From positions 29,236-93,235 of the IMG/VR virus record IMGVR_UViG_3300036828_000363: a stretch of DNA of 64,000 bases; one strand, written 5' to 3'. Position 1 is the stretch's first letter. The number at the start of each line of letters is the position of its first letter. This DNA comes from a virus. A program made the translations under genes and the position numbers. Under the pieces are notes generated by a model. It saw only the letters and a program-made list of their open reading frames with translations, searched no databases and was not told the DNA's origin. Of the stretch, positions 7,541-13,755 are shown piece by piece.

Positions 7541-8398
7541 TTACAGGGTGACCACCTTTGAGGGCCGTTTGAAGAATCCGAATTTCGAATCGTCTTTTGA
7601 AGGTTCCACGGTTGCCATGAAGGAAAGTCTTGCACCTTTGTCAACGTTTGAACCCGAAGGGCGAGTTCCCCAGACTTTGAAACCGGAGTCATCTACCACG
7701 AGCATCTTAGTACAAGGCCCGTAGAACCCGTCCTGAACCTTCACAGTGAGCACCGTTCCGGTGATGGTCACCTTACCAGTCGGAACCGGGGCCGCGGCGT
7801 CAGTTGCGGCTTTCTGAGCGGCTTCACGTTCTGCCCGAGTGTCGATTTTTTCCAGAAGCACTTTCAGGAAGTTTGTGGCCTTAGGTGAGATTGAACCGTA
7901 TTTCACCAGTTTGCCGACGATATCCGCGATGGTTCTTTCCTCATACTGGTATCCACCACGGTCACTGGCGTTGTAGATGTCGTAGCAACTGAGCAACCCG
8001 GATTCCTCAAGAGTCGCCTGCGCTTTTTTCTTGCCAGTCATGAATTCGATACCGTTGCGAACCCCAGTCCGGAAAAGATTCATGTTCCCGATGGACAAGT
8101 CCATTTTCTCCGCACAGTCGGAACCCGTCACGATATAGGTGTTTGTTTTCTCGTGGTAGAATTTGCAGGTATAGGTGACGTTGACACAACCACAAACGTG
8201 ACAGACTCCACCGTGTTCATGCTGACTGTATTTTCCACCCGTCATTTTCATATGTTCTTGAAACCGGGCACGTTCAGATGACACCGTCATAATCGCGCCT
8301 AGGTCACTTGAACCCAGATAATCGAATGACACAAACGTGTAATCTTCAGGAGTGATCGCTGATGGGCGGTGGATATCGGTTCTAAGTAAGTTCGTCAT
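7541..8398 (-). CDS. zinc-finger plus OB-fold-like phage protein
   Basis: 285 residues. The N-terminal third has a Cys-rich site (HEHGGVCHVCGCVNVTYTCKFYH, then GSDCAEKMD) that suggests a zinc finger. The C-terminal ~80 residues (GKVTITGTVLTVKVQDGFYGPCTKMLVVDDSGFKVWGT...FGFFKRPSKVV) match a recurrent phage OB-fold-like domain, probably binding single-stranded nucleic acid. The promoter at 8405-8433 places the transcript start on the ATG, so it should be leaderless. It is read with the 7292 gene. No enzymatic motif is seen. Confidence 0.75.
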   Translation of the reverse strand: MTNLLRTDIHRPSAITPEDYTFVSFDYLGSSDLGAIMTVSSERARFQEHMKMTGGKYSQHEHGGVCHVCGCVNVTYTCKFYHEKTNTYIVTGSDCAEKMDLSIGNMNLFRTGVRNGIEFMTGKKKAQATLEESGLLSCYDIYNASDRGGYQYEERTIADIVGKLVKYGSISPKATNFLKVLLEKIDTRAEREAAQKAATDAAAPVPTGKVTITGTVLTVKVQDGFYGPCTKMLVVDDSGFKVWGTRPSGSNVDKGARLSFMATVEPSKDDSKFGFFKRPSKVVTL

Positions 8399-8404
8399 GA
8401 GTTA

Positions 8405-8433
8405 ATAATATCAATAGTGCTCATTCAAGTCAA
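8405..8433 (-). promoter_or_regulatory. sigma70-like promoter, leaderless
   Basis: On the minus strand: TTGACT, 17 nt spacer, TATTAT, then 6 nt to the ATG of the 7541-8398 gene. The expected start of transcription falls on or next to the ATG, and no Shine-Dalgarno sequence fits. Confidence 0.7.
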
Positions 8434-8444
8434 GGAAATTATAT

Positions 8445-8496
8445 AAAAAAAGGAGCGGAAACCCCGGATGGTTCCGCTCCTGCCCGGTTTCCCGAG
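8445..8496 (-). terminator. intrinsic terminator with a second small hairpin
   Basis: Minus strand, downstream of the 8507-8944 gene: first a 5-bp hairpin with a GAAA loop (8483-8496), then a GGAGCGGAA/TTTCCGCTCC stem (8451-8482) followed by a run of U (8445-8451). The same two-hairpin plan recurs at 9704-9756 with about 20 identical bases (GGTTTCCCGAGTCTTTAAA), so it is a duplicated 3' element. Confidence 0.8.
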
Positions 8497-8506
8497 TCTT
8501 TAAACT

Positions 8507-8944
8507 TTACGCGCTCTTTTCCAGTTGAGCAATCCGCGCCTTCAGTTCGTCATATGTGGGCGTCCGATTGGTATGGACGAACCCTTTGTCCCATTTCCCG
8601 ATGTGCATGTGGGCGTAGAAACCAACGTGGAAGTGATCAGTCTGGATATCGCTCTTGTCAAAGTTCCCGGTATTCAGGGCGTCTTTGATCTTCAGCAGCG
8701 TTTTCAGAACTTCGCCCTGATACTGATTTTCGAGGTAATACTCGTTGAGCTGGATGTAATTGCGGTCACCCTTCCATTGTTCCGCTTGCGCGTGAAGTCC
8801 GATGAGGTCAACCGGGGCCGACATGATGGCGATGGTGATTGAAGAGTGATGTTGCACCGTCAGAGAGTACTTCCAATCTTTCGGAACAACCTTGTCCAGT
8901 TCCGCCTTGATGATCGCCTTTTTTTCTTGATTCATGAATGCCAT
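8507..8944 (-). CDS. conserved phage/mobile-element hypothetical protein
   Basis: 145 residues. The N-terminus (MNQEKKAIIKAELDKVVPKDWKYSLTVQHHSSITIAIMSAPVDL) is a pattern I know from proteins of phages and enteric mobile elements with no assigned function; the C-terminus has HFHVGFYAHMHIGKWDKGF. It is probably a single alpha/beta domain. It has its own promoter (8968-8995), a short leader with GGGGG as ribosome-binding site, and its own terminator, so it is a one-gene unit. Confidence 0.7.
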   Translation of the reverse strand: MAFMNQEKKAIIKAELDKVVPKDWKYSLTVQHHSSITIAIMSAPVDLIGLHAQAEQWKGDRNYIQLNEYYLENQYQGEVLKTLLKIKDALNTGNFDKSDIQTDHFHVGFYAHMHIGKWDKGFVHTNRTPTYDELKARIAQLEKSA

Positions 8945-8967
8945 TTTGTGTTCCCCCTATGTCACTT

Positions 8968-8995
8968 ATTATATATAACCCGGTGCCGATGTCAA
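8968..8995 (-). promoter_or_regulatory. sigma70-like promoter with short leader
   Basis: Minus strand: TTGACA, 16 nt, TATAAT. The leader is about 17 nt and reads ACATAGGGGGAACACAAA before the ATG of the 8507-8944 gene. The same leader word, CATAGGGGGAA, precedes the 9781-10020 gene. Confidence 0.8.
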
Positions 8996-9001
8996 GAGTT
9001 A

Positions 9002-9250
9002 TTAGGCGGCTTTTAAAACTCCGCCTTTGGATATGATAACCGCCTTGATGGATTCCAGTTCGGCCAGCAGTTCTGGGGTTTCACCGTGGTCGGACATTTC
9101 GTTTTCTATTCCGCACATGTCGTAACACTCGGCACAAAGACCAACGTTTTCGTTGTCGCCACGTCCGGTGGAGCGCGTCATGCGTTTGCAAACGCCACAG
9201 GGATAACAACCGCTTCTCTTTTCAAAACCGCTTCTTTTTGTCGTCTTCAT
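9002..9250 (-). CDS. zinc-finger protein
   Basis: 82 residues. Two Cys pairs (CYPCGVCKRMTR and LCAECYDMCGIEN, with TGRGDNENVGL between) form a likely zinc ribbon; the rest is acidic and helical (TPELLAELESIKAVI). I know this layout (RSG-C-x2-C...TGRGDNE...LC-x2-CY...GIEN) from plasmid and phage proteins of unknown role. It is predicted to be expressed from a leaderless promoter at 9258-9285. Confidence 0.75.
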   Translation of the reverse strand: MKTTKRSGFEKRSGCYPCGVCKRMTRSTGRGDNENVGLCAECYDMCGIENEMSDHGETPELLAELESIKAVIISKGGVLKAA

Positions 9251-9257
9251 GTTAATA

Positions 9258-9285
9258 AGTATATATAATCTGGAGACAATGTCAA
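9258..9285 (-). promoter_or_regulatory. sigma70-like promoter, leaderless
   Basis: Minus strand: TTGACA, 16 nt, TATACT, then 7 nt to the ATG of the 9002-9250 gene. No ribosome-binding site fits between. Confidence 0.75.
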
Positions 9286-9299
9286 GAGTTATTTGAGCA

Positions 9300-9470
9300 C
9301 TATTTAGCGGGATACCAGAACAAGTCGAACCAGTCGGTCACATCGTCCCAAGCGAACCCGGAGAAGTCTTTACCGGACAGGAGCGCTTGTTCTTTCCACT
9401 GTTGCATGTCCAGTGTATGCAGTTTGACGAAGTTAGCGATTTTGAAGTTCGATGGTGGTGGGTTTTCCAT
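9300..9470 (-). CDS. 56-residue hypothetical protein
   Basis: Starts at ATG 9468-9470, overlapping the stop of the upstream gene by 1 nt (TAATG). Sequence MENPPPSNFKIANFVKLHTLDMQQWKEQALL ... ending WDDVTDWFDLFWYPAK, rich in W, F and D. The tight overlap and normal composition support it. No family recognised. Confidence 0.55.
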   Translation of the reverse strand: MENPPPSNFKIANFVKLHTLDMQQWKEQALLSGKDFSGFAWDDVTDWFDLFWYPAK

Positions 9471-9667
9471 TAGTTACTCCAAGAGAATCGGAAAGTGGAG
9501 AATTCTTCCTTTTTTATCAGGCACTTAGAGTTGTCTTCAAACGTCACGGCACAGTAGTCCGGGCCTGTCGCGGTCACTGTTAACTCTGCTCCACTGGGAG
9601 TGACCCATTTTTGCCCAGCTTTAACCGCCGTTTTGTTTTTTCCTTTTTTGTTCATTCCCTTTGTCAT
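9470..9667 (-). CDS. hypothetical small protein
   Basis: 65 residues. A very basic N-terminus (MTKGMNKKGKNKTAVKAGQ) is followed by a beta-rich segment (WVTPSGAELTVTATGPDYCAVTFEDNSKCLIKKEEF) like a small SH3-type barrel. The first ATG lies 6 nt after a TATAAT box, so the transcript should be leaderless; a second ATG four codons in is also possible. It is the first gene of a two-gene unit. Confidence 0.6.
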   Translation of the reverse strand: MTKGMNKKGKNKTAVKAGQKWVTPSGAELTVTATGPDYCAVTFEDNSKCLIKKEEFSTFRFSWSN

Positions 9668-9673
9668 ATCTCT

Positions 9674-9701
9674 ATTATATATACTACGGTTGGGATGTCA
9701 A
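9674..9701 (-). promoter_or_regulatory. sigma70-like promoter, leaderless
   Basis: Minus strand: TTGACA, 16 nt, TATAAT, then 6 nt to the ATG of the 9470-9667 gene. Both boxes match consensus. Confidence 0.8.
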
Positions 9702-9703
9702 GC

Positions 9704-9756
9704 AAAAAAGAAAAGGAACGGAACCCCCCGATTCCGTCCCCGCTCGGTTTCCCGAG
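9704..9756 (-). terminator. intrinsic terminator, second copy of the duplicated element
   Basis: Minus strand, after the 9781-10020 gene: a CTCGG-GAAA-CCGAG hairpin (9743-9756), then a GGGACGGAA/TTCCGTTCC stem (9715-9740) and a U-rich tail (9703-9714). It matches the 8445-8496 element in plan and in the upstream 20 bases. Confidence 0.75.
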
Positions 9757-9780
9757 TCTTTAAAATTTGAGGTAACCCCT

Positions 9781-10020
9781 TTATTTTGAGGCTTTTACCA
9801 TTGCTTTCAGTTCCAACTTCACTCGTTTCGCGACTTCACCCTTCCAAGATGAAGCGTTGGACAGGAAGTACAGAACCACTGACTGACCCGAGTCGGCGAA
9901 ATAATTTTCGCTCACTGAGTTCAAAGAATCCATGGCGTCCAAGTAAGGAGCGGCTGCGTAGTTGACTTTCTTCCAATCTTTTCTTATTTCGGCGACGACT
10001 TCAGGTAAAGTTCTCGGCAT
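9781..10020 (-). CDS. hypothetical protein
   Basis: 79 residues (MPRTLPEVVAEIRKDWKKVNYAAAPYLDAMDSLNSVSENYFADSG...). It looks all-helical with a basic C-terminus. I recall similar small phage and plasmid proteins, without a function. Its own promoter (10044-10072), a GGGGG ribosome-binding site and a terminator make it a one-gene unit, sharing both leader and 3' element with the 8507-8944 gene. Confidence 0.65.
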   Translation of the reverse strand: MPRTLPEVVAEIRKDWKKVNYAAAPYLDAMDSLNSVSENYFADSGQSVVLYFLSNASSWKGEVAKRVKLELKAMVKASK

Positions 10021-10043
10021 CTTTGTTTCCCCCTATGTTTTAA

Positions 10044-10072
10044 ATAATAGACTAAGCAGAAAATTTTGTCAA
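10044..10072 (-). promoter_or_regulatory. sigma70-like promoter with short leader
   Basis: Minus strand: TTGACA, 17 nt, TATTAT; a leader of about 16 nt with CATAGGGGGAAACAAAG before the ATG of the 9781-10020 gene. It diverges from the plus-strand promoter at 10152-10180. Confidence 0.75.
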
Positions 10073-10151
10073 CAGTTTTTTATATATAATCGTGATTTTT
10101 GATAAAATGCTGTCCCGGTAACCTGTTGATAACAAAGGTGATAAATAGGTA

Positions 10152-10180
10152 TTGACATTACCCAAAATTTTATATATGAT
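10152..10180 (+). promoter_or_regulatory. sigma70-like promoter, leaderless
   Basis: TTGACA, 17 nt, TATGAT, then 6 nt to ATG 10187. The A of the ATG is the expected transcription start. It drives the rightward operon that begins at 10187. The stretch 10073-10151 between the divergent promoters shows no ORF. Confidence 0.8.
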
Positions 10181-10186
10181 AGTAGT

Positions 10187-10486
10187 ATGAATAAAGGTCT
10201 CACAAGAAAACAATTCATGACTGAGGTCTCCCGGTATCCCGGAGTGAGTTTAGACCTTGAGTCTGAAAATGACGGCGATACCCTTATACTGGATTCAGCC
10301 GCTGGTAAGATATTCGCCGCGAATGATTGTCATTGTTTGGTTGAGCAGTACCGTAACTGGGGTGGCCAGTCGTGGAAACCGGAAGCTTACAAATTGATGA
10401 CTGAGCGACTGTCATATGGGTTGCGCGAATGCAATGACCCGGAGTGTGATACATGCCATCCGGTGGATGAGGTGGAAAATGGTTGA
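10187..10486 (+). CDS. hypothetical protein
   Basis: 99 residues. The C-terminal end has C-x4-C-x2-C-H (ECNDPECDTCHPVDE), a possible zinc knuckle; the middle is LDSAAGKIFAANDCHCLVEQYRNW. No family recognised. First gene of the rightward operon, predicted to be translated from a leaderless transcript. It overlaps the next ATG by 8 nt. Confidence 0.65.
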   Translation: MNKGLTRKQFMTEVSRYPGVSLDLESENDGDTLILDSAAGKIFAANDCHCLVEQYRNWGGQSWKPEAYKLMTERLSYGLRECNDPECDTCHPVDEVENG

Positions 10487-10871
10487 AAGAGTCAAGCTAG
10501 TCCCTGCGCGGGTGAAGTTGGTGACCGTACCCGTCCCGGAACGGGTGAAGTTGGTGAAGTTGGTGACCACGGTTCCGGTTCCAGTCCCAGCTCCGGTGAA
10601 GAAACCGCGAAGTAAAAAAGCGAAAGAACATGTCGTGGAGCACCCACCAATCCCGGTCAATTCCCTTGTCCACTACTACACCGCATCCGACAAAAAGGGT
10701 AACCAGTATGGTGAGCACTTTGGACGCGTACTGAGCTTTGATGGTTACCAGTACCATGTCACTCGCCCCAAGTACAAGAAAAATTCTGTCATCAAACTGT
10801 ACCCGAGCGAAATTGAGATGATCATTCAACCTGTGAAGAGAGTAGAGTTAAAAATTTCTGTTGACAAGTAA
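10479..10871 (+). CDS. Val-Pro repeat plus SH3-like protein
   Basis: 130 residues from ATG 10479 (overlap of 8 nt; GAGGTGG upstream). The N-terminal 45 residues are a repeat of VPxRVKLV and VPVP units ending in a basic KKPRSKKAK. The C-terminal ~75 residues (VNSLVHYYTASDKKGNQYGEHFGRVLSFDGYQYHVTRPKYKKNSVIKLYPSEIEMI) look like a small beta-barrel. The DNA of the repeat has a 6-nt period with GT at fixed positions, like the non-coding tract at 15676-17470. The same VPxRVKL words occur in the giant proteins near 37305-37360 and 38603-38626. Confidence 0.6.
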   Translation: MVERVKLVPARVKLVTVPVPERVKLVKLVTTVPVPVPAPVKKPRSKKAKEHVVEHPPIPVNSLVHYYTASDKKGNQYGEHFGRVLSFDGYQYHVTRPKYKKNSVIKLYPSEIEMIIQPVKRVELKISVDK

Positions 10872-11128
10872 TGTTTCTTTGGTTTATAAGAAATACCATG
10901 TCGAAATCTATTAGTCGGTATGGGAAGGTGCTGTTCAAAAATTCAATCGAGGTAACTCCCGCCAAGAGTGTATCATCTGTGCAATACATGTTGGCTGCGA
11001 ACACTCAGGCACAGAAAATGTACAAGAAGGATTATGATCGCCTGAATGATAAGCAGAAACAAGCGGTTCACTATGCTCTTCGCACCAAAGAAGAGTTAGA
11101 GACGCGCAAAAACCAAGAGAGGTTTTAA
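10871..11128 (+). CDS. hypothetical small basic protein
   Basis: 85 residues if started at ATG 10871, which overlaps the previous stop (TAATG); ATG 10898 is an alternative. Basic and helical (AQKMYKKDYDRLNDKQKQAVHYALRTKEELETRKNQERF). No family recognised. Confidence 0.55.
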   Translation: MFLWFIRNTMSKSISRYGKVLFKNSIEVTPAKSVSSVQYMLAANTQAQKMYKKDYDRLNDKQKQAVHYALRTKEELETRKNQERF

Positions 11129-11454
11129 TGTTTCCTGTCCATGACTTCACTGATGTTGATGTCGCTTTCCCCGCTCGTGTTGTCCAGTTCATGCCTGCCT
11201 ACAAAGATATCCCGGATGAATTCAGGACAGGTAATCATAAGTATGCCCAGTTCTTCCACGATTCGTTTTACTTCGGGCTGAGCAAACTTGAAATGAAACC
11301 GAGACCCGGTGTTGACCCGGAGAAGGCATTCAAACACATTCGGTGTGTCATGGGCAGTTTTGAACCTGCTCATGAACACAAAGAAGCATCCGTCGCGTTT
11401 CTCGTGAACGAATGGTTTGAAGACGTGGTATGGGAGAGACGCCCGCGTGCTTAA
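11128..11454 (+). CDS. hypothetical protein
   Basis: 108 residues, ATG overlapping the previous stop (TAATG). Contains VAFPARVVQFMPAYKDIPDEFRTGNHKYAQFFHDSFYFGLSKLEMKPRPGVDPEKAFKHIRCVMGSF, an alpha/beta pattern found in small phage proteins of unknown function. Middle of an overlapping operon. Confidence 0.6.
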   Translation: MFPVHDFTDVDVAFPARVVQFMPAYKDIPDEFRTGNHKYAQFFHDSFYFGLSKLEMKPRPGVDPEKAFKHIRCVMGSFEPAHEHKEASVAFLVNEWFEDVVWERRPRA

Positions 11455-11623
11455 ATTTAAAGTGGGGCAAGTTGTGTACGTCATCGAAGATCGTGTATAT
11501 GATCGTGTTCGAGCAGTGGACGCTACTAGCGAATATCCCTACAGCATGGACGGGGAGATTGGTGTGGAACACGAAGAATCTGATTTACGCGCTCTGACGG
11601 ATCAGGAGAAGGGTAATGTTTGA
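11447..11623 (+). CDS. hypothetical small protein
   Basis: About 58 residues from GTG 11447, which has GGGAGAG 8 nt upstream and overlaps the previous gene by 8 nt; ATG 11417 in the same frame would add ten residues with no ribosome-binding site. Beta-rich (KFKVGQVVYVIEDRVYDRVRAV), SH3/KOW-like in look. Function unknown. Confidence 0.5.
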   Translation: MLKFKVGQVVYVIEDRVYDRVRAVDATSEYPYSMDGEIGVEHEESDLRALTDQEKGNV

Positions 11624-12017
11624 CGCGAGACAAAGCAATACTTTTACGGGAGATGACCGGGTAACGTTTGATTGGCTGTATGAAGTTACCCGCGATGGTA
11701 GCACCTCAACCTTGATTCATGGTATGGCTTTACGTGAAGCTGAAGAGTCTCCTGCGGATTCTTACATGAAGATTATGGCACGTGTACGCGACTTCATGAA
11801 AGCACACTTACGTATTGTTCACGCGCCTAGTCCGAAAGACAAAGTAGAAGGATTCCTTGAAGTCGGGGTAGAGGGTAACGAAATAGTAATCAATCACCCG
11901 GATTTGAAACCTGACGAAAATGGAGTCGGCCACATTGTTTTTTCACCGAATCAGGCGCGTGGTCTCGCAACTCTCTTGTTGAAGCACGCAGATGCCGCGG
12001 AGAAGAATCGAAGCTAG
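11616..12017 (+). CDS. hypothetical protein
   Basis: 133 residues from ATG 11616, with AGGAG about 8 nt upstream and an 8-nt overlap with the previous gene. A helical middle (PADSYMKIMARVRDFMKAHL) is followed by beta strands (EGFLEVGVEGNEIVINHPDLKPDENGVGHIVFSPNQARGLATLLLKHAD). Not recognised. Confidence 0.6.
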   Translation: MFDARQSNTFTGDDRVTFDWLYEVTRDGSTSTLIHGMALREAEESPADSYMKIMARVRDFMKAHLRIVHAPSPKDKVEGFLEVGVEGNEIVINHPDLKPDENGVGHIVFSPNQARGLATLLLKHADAAEKNRS

Positions 12018-12051
12018 TCAAGTTTGTTTGTTAATCAAAGAGAGGATAAAA

Positions 12052-12351
12052 ATGTCAGTTCACCCTGCTTTTAAAGTCATGGCAAGACGGATTGGTCGCG
12101 GTTCACAACAAGTATCTTTGAGACCGTTGGTCGTGTCTCTTCAGGCGTTATTGAAAAAGTTGGATGTAACGCCCATGACTGTTTATAATTGGCGGTGTGG
12201 AGATGTAAGTTTTCCACCCCTGCCAATAGTTAAAATTTCCCAGTATCATGTTCGCTACAACCTTTTGGAAGTCAAAAATTGGCTTTTAAAGTATCGACCT
12301 AAACGTGAACGTGTCAAATCCTTTGGATCACCTTTTTTCATTGACCGCTAA
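12052..12351 (+). CDS. AlpA/excisionase-like helix-turn-helix protein
   Basis: 99 residues from ATG 12052 with AGAGAGG 8 nt upstream; the frame is open from 11992, but only this start has a ribosome-binding site. A HTH_17-like segment is visible: LQALLKKLDVTPMTVYNWRCGDVSFPPLPIVKISQYHVRYNLLEVKNWLLKY, with the usual turn before MTVYNW and a second helix ending in W-L-x-KY. The rest is basic. Such proteins bind DNA as transcription factors or excision directionality factors. No integrase is in the window, so a regulator is as likely. Confidence 0.65.
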   Translation: MSVHPAFKVMARRIGRGSQQVSLRPLVVSLQALLKKLDVTPMTVYNWRCGDVSFPPLPIVKISQYHVRYNLLEVKNWLLKYRPKRERVKSFGSPFFIDR

Positions 12352-12403
12352 GTACAAGCAACGGTTTGTTTGTTAGTAAACAATCAGCAGAAGGAGTACC
12401 TTT

Positions 12404-13072
12404 ATGGTTAAAGTTCAAGTCGCTTTTAATTTCAACGGTTCCGGTTACATCGGATTGCCTTACTGGCCCGAGCGGAACACAATCATCGACATCGGAAAAG
12501 ACGTTCATCCTAAACTGGGCGCGACGAAGAAAGAGCAAGCTCTGCTCGCGGCTCTCGAAAAGCGCGGTCTCAACAAAGAGCAGTACGAAGAGATGCAGAA
12601 GAAAGCTGAGCGTCCTTTCTACACCGTGGACGGTTCCCGTGAAGGCACCATCGCCATTCCGGAACGAATCATTCAGAGCTTCATTAACAATGCATCTATG
12701 CAGGCACCCAAAGCAATTCCGCGTGTGTCTGACAAGGGTTTGACTTTCATCGGAGTCAAGATTGCAGACAAAATGATGGTCACTGAGAAGACTATCACCG
12801 ACGCGAAACTCTTCGAGCGGTTTGTCAAAATGGAAACGTCCAACCAGCGCAACTGGTGCTCCAGTTTCTACATCGATGACTTCATTGCCCGGGGCATATT
12901 CTCCGTCGATGAGGAAATCATCATGCCCGACGATTTGAAAAAGTTGATCGAGTGGGGCGGGAAACAAATTGGTATTGGTTCCGCTCGTCCTCAGGGATAT
13001 GGACGGTTTCAAGTTGCTGGCTGGGATTATCTGACTCCCGTGCCTGTGACCAAACCGATTGAAGAAGAATAA
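12404..13072 (+). CDS. conserved phage protein with a RAMP-like Gly-rich end
   Basis: 222 residues with AAGGAG before ATG 12404. The C-terminal half (TITDAKLFERFVKMETSNQRNWCSSFYIDDFIARGIFSVDEEIIMPDDLKKLIEWGGKQIGIGSARPQGYGRFQV) ends in a Gly-rich loop, GIGSARPQGYGRF, that resembles the loop of RAMP/Cas7-type RNA-binding folds. That likeness is short and may be chance. The family is known to me only as a phage hypothetical. The stop is followed at once by a short AGTC-type hexamer repeat. Confidence 0.6.
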   Translation: MVKVQVAFNFNGSGYIGLPYWPERNTIIDIGKDVHPKLGATKKEQALLAALEKRGLNKEQYEEMQKKAERPFYTVDGSREGTIAIPERIIQSFINNASMQAPKAIPRVSDKGLTFIGVKIADKMMVTEKTITDAKLFERFVKMETSNQRNWCSSFYIDDFIARGIFSVDEEIIMPDDLKKLIEWGGKQIGIGSARPQGYGRFQVAGWDYLTPVPVTKPIEEE

Positions 13073-13122
13073 AGCCCGAGTCGGAGTCCCTGTCCCGGTT
13101 GAAGTTACAGTCAAAGAGTAAA
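13073..13122 (+). repeat. short hexamer-periodic tract (AGTCNN type)
   Basis: Directly after the stop at 13070-13072 the DNA can be cut into units AGCCCG AGTCGG AGTCCC TGTCCC GGTTGA AGTTAC AGTCAA AGAGTA. This is the same period and core word as the 1.8 kb tract at 15676-17470, which also begins right after a stop codon. Confidence 0.5.
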
Positions 13123-13124
13123 CT

Positions 13125-13274
13125 ATGAATTATAGGCTAGCTACTTTTGCGATTATGTCTTCGAGCTTAACTTCTTCCCAGAAGGCGAAAGCACTGATGA
13201 GGTTGATGAAGCAGGCAAACCGCAAAAAGAAAAATAAATTTATACACTTGACATCCGTTTCAGAAATTGATTAG
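13125..13274 (+). CDS. possible 49-residue basic protein
   Basis: MNYRLATFAIMSSSLTSSQK... to a TAG at 13272-13274, very basic in the middle (KQANRKKKNK). The ribosome-binding site is weak (AAGAG). It may be a real small protein; the 3' end overlaps a TTGACA/GACATCC inverted repeat. The rest of 13275-13491 shows no ORF, only repeats and a hairpin. Confidence 0.35.
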   Translation: MNYRLATFAIMSSSLTSSQKAKALMRLMKQANRKKKNKFIHLTSVSEID

Positions 13275-13280
13275 GATGTC
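13248..13280. promoter_or_regulatory. GACATCC inverted repeat over a promoter-like site
   Basis: GACATCC (13250-13256) and GGATGTC (13274-13280) form a perfect 7-bp inverted repeat. The left arm overlaps TTGACA 13248-13253, and TAGGAT lies 18 nt on. A further GACATCC is at 13310-13316. This could be an operator-controlled promoter for genes from 13492 on. Confidence 0.35.
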
Positions 13281-13397
13281 AGACTAGAACGTATTTCCGC
13301 GTTTTCTTTGACATCCAAGTAAACTGCCTCATGGGTAGTTCACGTTCCTTTTGTCGGTGTCGTAACGAAGGGAACTGTAGAGAGAAAACCTGATACG

Positions 13398-13442
13398 TTG
13401 GGGAGCGGGGGAAATTCGACCGCCTCTGCTCCCACCAATTTT
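13398..13442 (+). terminator. strong hairpin followed by four T
   Basis: TTGG-GGAGC pairs with GCTCC-CA-CCAA, with a second short GGGG/CCTC stem inside. TTTT follows at 13439-13442, so it may be a weak intrinsic terminator. The CCA-like end resembles a tRNA acceptor, but no full tRNA fold exists. Confidence 0.4.
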
Positions 13443-13491
13443 CCTACCAAAGCCACAGCCACAGACTCAGTTTAAGTCGCAGACTACGCCG

Positions 13492-13755
13492 ATGAAATGG
13501 TATGAGTTCGATATCGAGAACGAGACACCAGCAGAAGCGCGTGATAGACGACTGATGCAGTGTCCGCCACTTAACCACGGTGAGCTAGAAGTCCTTCGCC
13601 AATGTAAAACTACGGTATGGGATGGCTACGTTATTAGTAAACAAGCGCGAGATAATCTATATAAGCGTGGGTTGATCCTTCGCTGGAACGGTTGGCAGAT
13701 AATCACGCTTGAAGGACTCGCTGTCCTTCATACACTTGGTGAGCTACGTGTCTGA
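13492..13755 (+). CDS. hypothetical protein
   Basis: 87 residues. The text CPPLNHGELEVLRQCKTTVWDGYVISKQARDNLYKRGLILRWNGWQIITLEGLAVL reads as a winged-helix-like domain: a helix pair, then a beta hairpin with W. This suggests DNA binding, but no family assignment is certain. No ribosome-binding site is obvious upstream of ATG 13492. Confidence 0.55.
   Translation: MKWYEFDIENETPAEARDRRLMQCPPLNHGELEVLRQCKTTVWDGYVISKQARDNLYKRGLILRWNGWQIITLEGLAVLHTLGELRV

Noticed and set aside
12338-13114. 258-codon minus-strand frame opposite the 12404 gene
   Set aside because: It is a mirror of the plus-strand gene, which has a ribosome-binding site, operon context and conserved-looking text.
13398-13442. tRNA or tmRNA 3' end (hairpin ending in ACCA with TTCGA in the loop)
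   Set aside because: The would-be acceptor strands are only about 20 nt apart, there is no anticodon arm or D arm, and the T-arm does not pair properly. A plain hairpin or weak terminator is simpler.
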